From: Monocercomonoides exilis
Taxonomy: Eukaryota > Preaxostyla > Oxymonadida > Polymastigidae
Reading direction: 5' to 3'
NCBI GenBank assembly: GCA_001643675.2
Contig: LSRY02000025.1
Location: 124,001 to 188,000 of the forward strand
Length of the DNA: 64,000 nt
Below are positions 1-7,579 of the stretch, one piece after another (the first letter of the stretch is position 1; each line of letters starts with the position of its first letter). Position numbers and translations under genes: made by a program. The notes under the pieces are model-generated. The model searched no databases. It was given only the letters and a program-made list of their open reading frames with translations, and had not been told where the DNA came from.

Positions 1-245
1 TCTTCAAATTTAATAAATACTATTGCACTTGAAGAGCCGAAACACATTTCATTACATGGGGATTTCATCCATGAAGATAAAGATAATGATTCACTTGTTA
101 GGTATTGCAATGAATTTCAAGAGAGAGATAAATATCAACAGTTTTTCAACAAAATTACTTCAGAGTTTGGCTCAAAAATTTTGATGAAACTCCTTTGGAT
201 ATGTCTTATGTTAAATTCGTAATGAAATACATGTTGGAATATTAA
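1..245 (+). pseudogene. 3' end of an unidentified gene, probably frameshifted, cut by the window edge
   Basis: Frame 1 is open from the first base and stops with TAA at 220-222. A second frame takes over near base 175-180 and runs to a TAA at about 243-245. The peptide in that second frame (ending FVMKYMLEY) looks more protein-like than the tail in frame 1. I infer a one-base indel at the A/T run around 174-182. The 5' part lies outside the window. I do not recognise the family. It may belong to the virus-like block that follows, but nothing seen here proves that. Confidence 0.35.
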
Positions 246-465
246 ATCAAAAATATATCTAAACTGTTCTCATTATTTATTCCTATATTAGTCATATTTT
301 TTCATTTATGTTTAATAAACACAAACTATTCACAAAAGAAATATCAAAAAAGAATGTCAGTGCACCGGGTCATTTAACTTTCTATAAAATCAGTGACCTA
401 ACGGCCAAATCGGCCAATACGATAATAAAAACATTAACGATTCTATCATCTCATATCTTTTATTA

Positions 466-489
466 GGGATGCTGGAATTCCAGTATCCC
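466..489. repeat. 24-nt near-perfect palindrome beside the left inverted repeat
   Basis: GGGATGCTGGAATTCCAGTATCCC reads almost identically on both strands, with one G/T asymmetry. It lies 7 bases outside the left terminal inverted repeat of the primase-helicase cassette, so it may be part of an element end or a terminator hairpin. Confidence 0.5.
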
Positions 490-496
490 CAAAAAA

Positions 497-720
497 TGAT
501 ATCAAAACAGTCGATTTCATAGTCAAAAATGATTCGGCACAAGTGACTAAGTTTTGCATGTGCCAACATGTGTCATGTTGTTTTTTCATATAAGAAGTAC
601 TGATTTCAGTCTCAATATTAATCAATCTTGCATCAAAAACGGTATAAGACCGGAGCAAGTGGAGCGGAGCAAGTTGTAAAATCGTTGTCTCTGAAAATAG
701 TGGCCATACGGACATATTGG
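497..720 (+). repeat. Left terminal inverted repeat (224 bp) of the primase-helicase cassette
   Basis: This segment reappears in reverse complement at 3395-3618. Both outer ends start near ATCAAAAC and GATTTCATAGTCAAAAATGA, and both inner ends finish at GGACATATTGG. The middle (about 552-590) is more diverged and the outer and inner thirds are closely matched. It contains two copies of GGAGCAAG (652-659 and 666-673). The inner end lies just before the PrimPol start codon, so the repeat could act as promoter, origin or transposon end. Confidence 0.85.
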
Positions 721-794
721 TCATTATTATAAGAAAACAAGAAAATAAGCTTAATTTCAAAAAAATAACTTTTTTTATTTCCACTAAAAGACAT

Positions 795-1895
795 ATGCAA
801 AACTTTTTGGACATAAACTCAAAACTGTTAAGAAAGAATCCTGCGTTAATGGTTCATGAAGATCCAGAAATTGAAGAGATGTTTGTGCAAGAAGAACAGA
901 AACGGAGAATAAGAAAAGAAATGATGAAAAAGAAGACAATCGGTGAAAGAATAAAAGGATATCAGAAACCATTATATAATTACAAGAAAGTGTCTCGAGA
1001 ATTCAAGAACAAAACTGCTGATGAAACAGTTAATGAAACAGGACAGAACACTGGACATTATATTGATATTAGAAAAATTGATAATCTAGCTGTTGTCGAT
1101 ATCGACATCAATAAAGCAGTTGACGAAGAAAGAAAAGAGAGAATCAGACAATCAATTCTTTTGAGATTGCCAGAAAATGTCGGATTAGTGCAGACAGGAA
1201 ATGGTGGATTGCACATATACTGTGACAGAGATGAATATCCATTAAAGACTGATTCACAAACAAAAGTCTTCAAGTGTTCCGACTTTGAGATAGATGTGTT
1301 TGCTTGTGTTAATGGAAATCGACGATTTCTTGTTCAAGCTGATACAGAAATAATAAAGTACACTGAAGAAGAGAGCAAGAATGCAACAAAATATATTCCT
1401 GAGAAATTGACAAAGAAAGCAGAAGAAGAGAGTGATTTAACTAGTCGATATGATGATTCTGCAATCAATCAATTCATCGAACAAGCTGAGACCAGAATAC
1501 GTGAAAGAGTCAAAGGAGATTCTAAAGTGATAAAAAAATATATTGACTTGAATAACTACCTTGACAAATCGAATCTTTCATCACTGGAAGACATTCTCAA
1601 CATATTTGGTATTGATATTCGATATGATTCATCAAATGACGATACAAACAAACATCTAACAACTGATGGAATCAATTTAATGTCGAAAGAGTTTGCTGAA
1701 GTACTTGTCTGTGGATTCACAAATGTTTCAATACATAATTATTGTCATTTCAGTATTGATAAAGAATTATCGTTGTTCCCATTATTTTGTGCCGTTAACA
1801 GTCTCATTAATATTGAATCAGTACAAGATGAAGACATCGATGCATACTATCAAGAGATAAAAACAATAATTAATTTACAGCAAATGCTGATATGA
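795..1895 (+). CDS. Archaeo-eukaryotic primase-polymerase (PrimPol) of a virus-like element
   Basis: A 366-aa protein from the first ATG (795); the open frame upstream enters the inverted repeat and has no ATG. The PrimPol core is visible. Motif I is VVDIDI with Asp102 and Asp104. Motif II is TGNGGLHIYC with His140. Motif III is FEIDVFAC with Asp167. Such enzymes synthesise primers or DNA on the element's own genome. A basic, charged N-terminal region precedes the core. The frame ends just where a helicase linker would be expected, and the SF3 helicase starts 216 bases later. In polinton-like viruses and virophages PrimPol and SF3 helicase are often one polypeptide, so this is probably the N-terminal half of a split or broken fusion. 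The active-site residues look intact; whether the enzyme is made is unknown. Confidence 0.7.
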   Translation: MQNFLDINSKLLRKNPALMVHEDPEIEEMFVQEEQKRRIRKEMMKKKTIGERIKGYQKPLYNYKKVSREFKNKTADETVNETGQNTGHYIDIRKIDNLAVVDIDINKAVDEERKERIRQSILLRLPENVGLVQTGNGGLHIYCDRDEYPLKTDSQTKVFKCSDFEIDVFACVNGNRRFLVQADTEIIKYTEEESKNATKYIPEKLTKKAEEESDLTSRYDDSAINQFIEQAETRIRERVKGDSKVIKKYIDLNNYLDKSNLSSLEDILNIFGIDIRYDSSNDDTNKHLTTDGINLMSKEFAEVLVCGFTNVSIHNYCHFSIDKELSLFPLFCAVNSLINIESVQDEDIDAYYQEIKTIINLQQMLI

Positions 1896-2111
1896 ATTGG
1901 GATCGAACATGAGAGAAATGTTCGAACAAGAAATCAACTCCTTATGCTTCACAAAAGATCGTCAAAATCTGGTGTCCAGAATTTTATCAAAACACTGTTG
2001 ATCCTGAGATTAAGAAAATGAAACTGATGAAAACTCAAATTATTAAAAGAAGTTATTGAATTTGAGAGGTGCACAGAAACATATAACTATCTCATTAGGA
2101 ATGTTACGAAG
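1896..2111 (+). pseudogene. Frame-broken linker between PrimPol and SF3 helicase
   Basis: Coding-like peptides appear in different frames. One frame gives CPEFYQNTVDPEIKKMK around 1975-2035. A second gives MFEQEINS near 1918. A third reads FERCTETYNYLIRN straight into the helicase start. No GTATGT-type intron is evident. I infer two or three small indels plus a stop in what was a continuous primase-helicase gene. Confidence 0.5.
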
Positions 2112-3383
2112 ATGTCAATACCAGATATTAAACAACATCTATTACGAACATTTGCGAAACTTGTCAAAGGAACTGACGTTATTGCGCGAATGGAAACCAA
2201 TATTTATTTCGTAAGAGATGCTGAATGGTTTGAGAATCAATTGAAACGTTTTATCATTCCATACGGTGTATCAACTATCACATTAAAGCAGTTATTCGTC
2301 GAGCAATTCAAAAACTTCACTGTATATGATGAGGTTGCTCCTGTCTCAGATTTGCCAAACATTTTCAACACATTCAGAATGAGAGATCCAACAGTATATC
2401 TGAATAATGAAGTCAAAACGATGATTGATTTTCTGAAAACTACATATGCTGATGAAGTTGCTTTCTATTTCAATCTTGGACGAGATCAATGGAGATTTAG
2501 AAACAATTATAAGCGAACAAAAATATCATTGGGATGTTATGGTGAAAGGGGTGGAGAAGGAAAAGGTTTTCTTACTTCATTAAGGACAAAAGTGTACGGC
2601 AATGAATTCTCATCTGTTAATGTTAGATTCAGTCAATTGGGAAAAGAGCAAACAAAATCTCTTCTTGAAAATAAATTACAGATTCAATTCGACGAACTTC
2701 CACGCATAAAGGATGGAAAAGTTGTTGTTGAAGACTTCAAAATCCTTGATAATGACATGCTGTCAACAAGATCGATGGCTAGAGATGATGAAAACATAAC
2801 TCTCTATTTCGATTGTGATTTCTCAACTAATAATTCATCATTTGCTGGGATATATAGTGATGAAGCAGTGCAAAGACGTTTGTATCCCATCGAAAGAATA
2901 CTTTCGACAAGAGAAGATGCGGTGGAGATGTGGAAACAATTGTGGAGTTGGATTAATAATGAAGATTTCATCTTCTCTTATGTCAAATACATAAGAGAAT
3001 CAGAAGATATTGAAAAGAATACAACAATCAAACCATATTCCAGATTCACAATGCTAGTTTTCTTTAACAGAATACATCAATCATATGAATACTCTTTCGA
3101 TATATGGTTAGAAGAATTCACTGAAGAACAATATAATAAAAATCTTTCCTATGAAAGAAAAGCAGATGGTATCAAGGGATTTAATGCAATTGATTTATAC
3201 AAGAACTACACGCAATATTGTTCACTAAACAAACTTCCATCAACAATGAACAAAATTGGAACATTTAATGAAAGACTCAAAAGAATTTTCGATTATGACA
3301 TTAATACAATAATGTGTACAGATGGAGTCAAACGAAGATTAATATATATTATCATAAAAGAAGATGAAAACATTAATCAATAA
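2112..3383 (+). CDS. D5-like superfamily 3 helicase
   Basis: A 423-aa protein from the ATG at 2112. The ATPase core is ordered as in SF3 helicases. The Walker A region is GERGGEGKGF at residues about 146-155. Walker B is IQFDELPR near 190-197. Motif C is YFDCDFSTNN near 234-243. An arginine-finger-like QRRLYPI follows near 257. The last Walker A position is Gly where Ser or Thr is usual, so ATPase activity may be weakened. A roughly 120-residue C-terminal domain (SFDIWLEEF to RRLIYIIIKE) resembles the DNA-binding tails of viral D5 helicases. The ORF ends 11 bases before the right inverted repeat. It most likely worked with the PrimPol immediately upstream to replicate the element. Confidence 0.72.
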   Translation: MSIPDIKQHLLRTFAKLVKGTDVIARMETNIYFVRDAEWFENQLKRFIIPYGVSTITLKQLFVEQFKNFTVYDEVAPVSDLPNIFNTFRMRDPTVYLNNEVKTMIDFLKTTYADEVAFYFNLGRDQWRFRNNYKRTKISLGCYGERGGEGKGFLTSLRTKVYGNEFSSVNVRFSQLGKEQTKSLLENKLQIQFDELPRIKDGKVVVEDFKILDNDMLSTRSMARDDENITLYFDCDFSTNNSSFAGIYSDEAVQRRLYPIERILSTREDAVEMWKQLWSWINNEDFIFSYVKYIRESEDIEKNTTIKPYSRFTMLVFFNRIHQSYEYSFDIWLEEFTEEQYNKNLSYERKADGIKGFNAIDLYKNYTQYCSLNKLPSTMNKIGTFNERLKRIFDYDINTIMCTDGVKRRLIYIIIKEDENINQ

Positions 3384-3394
3384 AACATCAGTGT

Positions 3395-3618
3395 CCAATA
3401 TGTCCGTATGTCCGCTATTTTTAGAGACAACGATTTTACAACTTGCTCCGCTCCACTTGCTCCGGTCTTATACAGTTTTTGATGCAAGATTGATCAATAT
3501 TGAGACTGAAATCAGTACTTCTTATATACAAAATCGACATGGAGCAAGCTGGAGCAAGATAGAGGAAGTCACTTGCTCCGTATCATTTTTGACTATGAAA
3601 TCGGTTGTTTTGATGTCA
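3395..3618 (-). repeat. Right terminal inverted repeat (224 bp) with GGAGCAAG words
   Basis: Reverse-complement partner of 497-720. It holds five GGAGCAAG/CTTGCTCC words (3442-3449, 3456-3463, 3541-3548, 3551-3558, 3572-3579), against two in the left copy. The repeat fills nearly all the space between the helicase stop and the KilA-N leader. Confidence 0.85.
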
Positions 3619-3715
3619 AAAAATGATGTCAATAGAATTCATTTAATGTGAATTATTGATACAAATAAAAATTATCGTTAATTTTATTTTTTCGAATTTT
3701 TTATCTTCTATAAAA

Positions 3716-4504
3716 ATGACAGTTACAACCGAGTGTATAATTTATAATAACGAAGAATTTATTAAAGGAACATACAACTCTTTCGAAATCTTGATCAGAC
3801 TGAAAGATAAATATGTAAATGCATCGAAGTTAGTAAAGGATATAAACAAACGAGAAGGTCGTACAAAACAGGTTAAAACGTTCTTTAAATCTCATATGTG
3901 TAAAGATCTATTGGATGAATTTAACAAGCAGAAAATTATTCAAAACAGCTCTTCAGATTCGTCGGGTAAAAAATTACCCGACGCAAGATATGATCTACAC
4001 AAGTCGTATTCTAATGATTTTAGAGGAACTTATGTTCATCCACGTTTAATAAACGCAATTGCGATATGGGCATCTCCAAGATATTTAATTATAATCTCTG
4101 AAATAATGGACGCAATTAATGAACGCACACAAGCAACAGGAGAGTCGTTTGATACAGTTACAAAAAGTATTATTGAAGAACAACGTAAAATAATAGAAGA
4201 ACTCAAACAGACAGTGACTGTTCAAAAAGAATACATATCCAACACATCAGTTCCTGACACCAATTGTGTTAAAAAGCTGTCGATAGTGAAAATATCTGAT
4301 GAACAATTTAGGTTATCAGCTGATACTTCAAGATCATTAGAGTATATATATCAATTTGAATTTCCAGCAAGCATGAATATCAGACAAGTGATAACTCAAA
4401 AATTAAATATGAAACTTCCTTATTCATTTGAAGAATCTGAAATTGAACAAGTATTAACAGTAATACGTTCTCTGAGTCCTAAAAGAGAAATAACAGCGTC
4501 ATAA
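3716..4504 (+). CDS. KilA-N domain DNA-binding protein
   Basis: 262 aa from the ATG at 3716; the open frame extends upstream without an ATG. The N-terminal half is a KilA-N domain: KDKYVNASKLVKDINKREGR near residue 32, then FKSHMCKDLL, and the HPRLINAIAIWASPRYLIII signature around residues 105-125. KilA-N domains bind DNA and are typical of large DNA viruses, phages and polinton-like viruses. A short helical stretch (EEQRKIIEELKQTV) follows, then a unique C-terminus. The gene lies directly outside the right inverted repeat and points away from it. The product is probably a regulator encoded by the mobile block. No stops break it. Confidence 0.75.
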   Translation: MTVTTECIIYNNEEFIKGTYNSFEILIRLKDKYVNASKLVKDINKREGRTKQVKTFFKSHMCKDLLDEFNKQKIIQNSSSDSSGKKLPDARYDLHKSYSNDFRGTYVHPRLINAIAIWASPRYLIIISEIMDAINERTQATGESFDTVTKSIIEEQRKIIEELKQTVTVQKEYISNTSVPDTNCVKKLSIVKISDEQFRLSADTSRSLEYIYQFEFPASMNIRQVITQKLNMKLPYSFEESEIEQVLTVIRSLSPKREITAS

Positions 4505-4566
4505 ATAATATTGATGACTCAAATTCGATATATCGAAATTGTTTTATAATAAAAATATATATTCAT

Positions 4567-5448
4567 TTATTTTTCTTTCGTGTCATTCAAGAATGTGTGA
4601 ACAAGAGAGACATGATAACCTAACAGTCTGTTGTAAATGTGATTATATTTTATTTGAAGATCCAATCCACCAACTAATATTCGAGAGATATCTTTAATGA
4701 ACTTCACTTTTCCTGAACGCGACACTGCTTGTTCTTCAATAATGATTTCAACATCGTTGACTCCTGACAATAATGCAATCAATATTAATAATTCATCAAC
4801 AGGAAGAATAATCATTTTGCTGGGTTCAATGCAACTCTTGAGTACTTTTTTCGGAGAATTGATCACATTAATGAGTAACTCGATATATTTATCTTTTAAT
4901 CTGTTTTCATCATCAGGATTAATAGTTATTGATTCTCGAAATGAGAACTGCGAACTGTTTCAGGTACTTTGTGATGAACACAATGGATAAGGATGTGTTG
5001 ATAAAGAGGGCGCTGATGGTTCAAATGGAACGGAAGGATGAGCAGTGAAATTATCGAAAGATTCTGTTTGTGAAGGATGTGCTTCGGGGACAAAGTCCCC
5101 TCGAGGATCAGAGATCCGTTCAGGAATTGATTGTTCTCGCTCTTGCTGACTGCTTCTTCTAGAAGCTGCCTCCTTTGTTGAATCTGTGTTTCCAGCTGCC
5201 ACATTTACGTTAATAGTATTAGACATCGATGGAGTTGAAGTATGTGTTGATTTGGTTAAATTTGCTGTTACAGAAATTGGAATAGGCATACTATTTTCAT
5301 TGGAATAAAAAAGATTTCTTTCATTAATGTTTTCTTCATTATTACTCTCAGTGTTTTGATTAGTGGTTTGAGTGTCTGAATCTGTCAATTCCACCTTCAA
5401 TTGGTTAATGTATCTTTTTGGAGGGACTTTCACAAGTGTTTTTAACAT
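4567..5448 (-). pseudogene. Unknown gene of the virus-like block, broken by one in-frame TGA
   Basis: The frame runs 294 codons from the ATG at 5448 and is interrupted only by a TGA at about 4960-4962, after residues CSSQST. The reading then continues in the same frame as NSSQFSFRESITINPDDE to a stop at 4567. The N-terminal half is low-complexity and rich in Ser, Thr and Asn. The C-terminal half looks globular (KSCIEPSKMIILPVDELL, VKFIKDISRILVGGLDLQ). I do not recognise a family. It is divergent from the tail-fibre-like gene, with a 54-bp shared upstream region. The single stop suggests recent inactivation, or two separately translated pieces. Confidence 0.5.
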
Positions 5449-5502
5449 TATCTTTATAAACAGTTAAAACGATTAATTTTAGTTTTTTTAATATCATTGA
5501 AA

Positions 5503-6156
5503 ATGCAAACATCAGATATTTATCAGAGACAGCTCAGACAGACAGGCACAAGAAATTTAGTGTTTGATTCAGCTTCAGAGATGCAAACTTGGATCGATGT
5601 GAACAAAGGAAATCTCGTGAAAGGACAATTTATACTTATTAAAGGAAATAACGTTCCTGATTACTGGTGGGATGGAACAGCGTTAAAGAAAATTGAGTGT
5701 GACATAAGTGAAGTCAGTGTGGGTGGACTTAACGAGTACTATAAAGCAGTTCAGATTGATAATATCGTTGAAATCTGCGAGAAGATTGAGAATAAAGGAC
5801 AAGCGAATGGATATGTTCCTCTTGACAATAATGGAAAAATTGCATAATCATATTTTACAATATCAGAAGACATGATAGATTTAACTGGAATTGAGTTGGA
5901 AGGATATGAAAAAACAACATTTAAAGGAAAAGCAAATGGATATGCAGGATTGGATGAAAGGGGAAAGTTATCAGTTGATGTTCTTCCTGATGAATTATCA
6001 GAAAAAGCAGGAACAAGTTATCCGTTAATGGATGGTTCTGTTAATGTTGGAACATCAGTGATCGTGACTTCCCCATTAGTGACGATCTCTCAAAACAGAA
6101 GAGAAGGAAGTGAGAAAATGTTTTCTTTTGAATCAAAGAACACGTGCTTTGATTAA
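5503..6156 (+). pseudogene. Phage tail-fibre-like protein gene with one in-frame TAA
   Basis: From the ATG at 5503 the frame is open to a TAA at 5845-5847, then stays open in the same frame to 6156. Both halves carry the same short repeat: NKGQANGYVPLDNNGKIA before the stop and FKGKANGYAGLDERGKLS after it. Motifs of the form KG-ANGY-xLD-xGK are characteristic of tail-fibre and receptor-binding proteins of phages and some eukaryotic dsDNA viruses. The 5' half also has a WWDGTAL segment common in such proteins. It probably encoded a fibre or spike of the virus-like element. The TAA and the abrupt end suggest decay. Confidence 0.55.
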
Positions 6157-6189
6157 TAATACTATCAACCACCAAAAGAAATATATCTC

Positions 6190-6664
6190 GTTTATCTCAC
6201 CGACACCAGGCATACGAGGGATATAGGGCAGAAAAGGGATGAAAGTGGATTATTTGTGGCTGGGGGTAGGAGTTGAGTATATTTTTGAACGTAAATATTT
6301 CGAGAGGTACTTTTGAATGAAAGAAATTCTGAGACAAAGGGATGCGGAAAAGCAAGCGGTGATTAATAGAAGATAATGTGGAAAATATATAGAGAAGTGA
6401 TTGGAGATGGAAAAGAAGCATTTATTGGTGATGGTGAAAATGGATTTTGAAAAGAAAGAAAAGAGGGTAAAAGCGGGAAAGAAGATGAATATTTTGAAAT
6501 GTTCAGATGAAAGATAGATATTTTTTGAGAATAGAAAAAAAGGAGAGAAGATTTTTTGAAGATAGAAATGAAAAAGAAAGGAAATTGAGAGTTATTAACA
6601 TTTTTTGTTATTGAAGAGAAAGGAGAGGAAATTTAAAAAAGAAGACAAATGTCTTTGAAGAAAT
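6190..6664 (+). repeat. Left arm of a diverged long inverted repeat
   Basis: This roughly 475-bp stretch matches the reverse complement of about 11513-12051. Shared landmarks, in the same order, are ACACCAGGCA followed by GAGGGATA, then GAGACAAAGGGATG, AAATGGATTTTGAA, AAAGCGGGAAAGAAG and ATTGAAGAGAAAGGAGAG. Neither arm has a long open frame, so it is decayed sequence of unknown origin, purine-rich on this strand. Confidence 0.6.
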
Positions 6665-7084
6665 GCAGCTTAATTGATTAATTACAGAATATTTGCCACA
6701 ATAATTGTAATTTGGGATTATTGCCTTCTTGTGGAGTCATCTTGCCTTATACGATCTTGCATTCATCAACACCATCATTTAAAACTTATCAACTTCTTCA
6801 CAAAATTCATTGGATTATAAATGGATTTCTCTGTTGTTTCAATCATTCACATTCTTAACCTTCTTCTAAGATGCCTCCTCTCATTAGACGGGGGATCATC
6901 CTGTTGACCTTCATGCGCAAATGGGTGATTTTTTTTGAAATCATAAAAAAAGATCAAAAAATGAAAAAGAAATATAATTGTGGTTCATTTTGATCATTGA
7001 ACAAAATTTTTATTAATTAAGTGTTTGGTTTTTTTTTTTATCATGATATTGGTTTGTTTCGTTCATATATATTCAAAAAAAAAA
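6665..7084. other. Intergenic AT-rich DNA, no gene seen
   Basis: No open frame of note, no RNA signature and no repeat that I could match elsewhere in the window. Confidence 0.6.
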
Positions 7085-7579
7085 GGTAAGTGGGAACAAA
7101 ACGTACTGTTCAAAATGTTTTTAAAAACATGAATACTTGTTATCAAAATAAGTAATAAGTCCATGTGGGATATTTTTACTGGTAAATTTCGTCTAATTCG
7201 AAAAATTACGTTGGTGACCCATTTTTGAAATTCTTAATCAACAAAACACATGATTTTTTATCATTTTTGATAGACAAAACCCTAATCAGTTATTTAGGTT
7301 TATATTTTAATTTTTATTATACCCTAATTCACTTGTTGTGAAGGCATTGAAACCAATGGCCTCTTTTAAACCTAATTAGAAATTATGAGAAATAATATTA
7401 TTAGGGTTTGATCACAGATTTTTTGATGAAAAAGGCGATTATTTATCACTTGAATTTTGAGTCGAAAATGAATATTACAATTTTATTGATTGCTTTGTAT
7501 TCATTTAATCTCGCTTTTTTTTGGAAATAAAACTTTCTTTGTGTTATTTTTTGAATAGTACGTTTTGTTCCCATTCACC
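7085..7579. mobile_element. Non-coding MITE-like element of about 495 bp
   Basis: Terminal inverted repeats of about 29 bp bound the segment: GGTAAGTGGGAACAAAACGT at 7085 onward and its reverse complement ending at 7579. The word TGGGAACAAAACGTACT is perfect at both ends. The interior is AT-rich and non-coding, with several isolated CCCTAAT words. The flanks are A-rich, so the target duplication cannot be defined. The size and structure fit a miniature inverted-repeat element mobilised in trans; the parent family is unknown. Confidence 0.65.

Noticed and set aside
446-814. 122-codon minus ORF, and the similar plus ORF at 3364-3651
   Set aside because: They resemble each other only because both read through the inverted repeats; they have no protein features of their own.
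1890-6156. Alternative genetic code (stops read as amino acids)
   Set aside because: Host genes are thousands of codons long without TAA or TAG in frame, and the apparent stops occur only in decaying element genes, in different stop types.
7270-7430. CCCTAA-like words inside the MITE, suggesting telomere repeats
   Set aside because: Only isolated single words, not tandem arrays.
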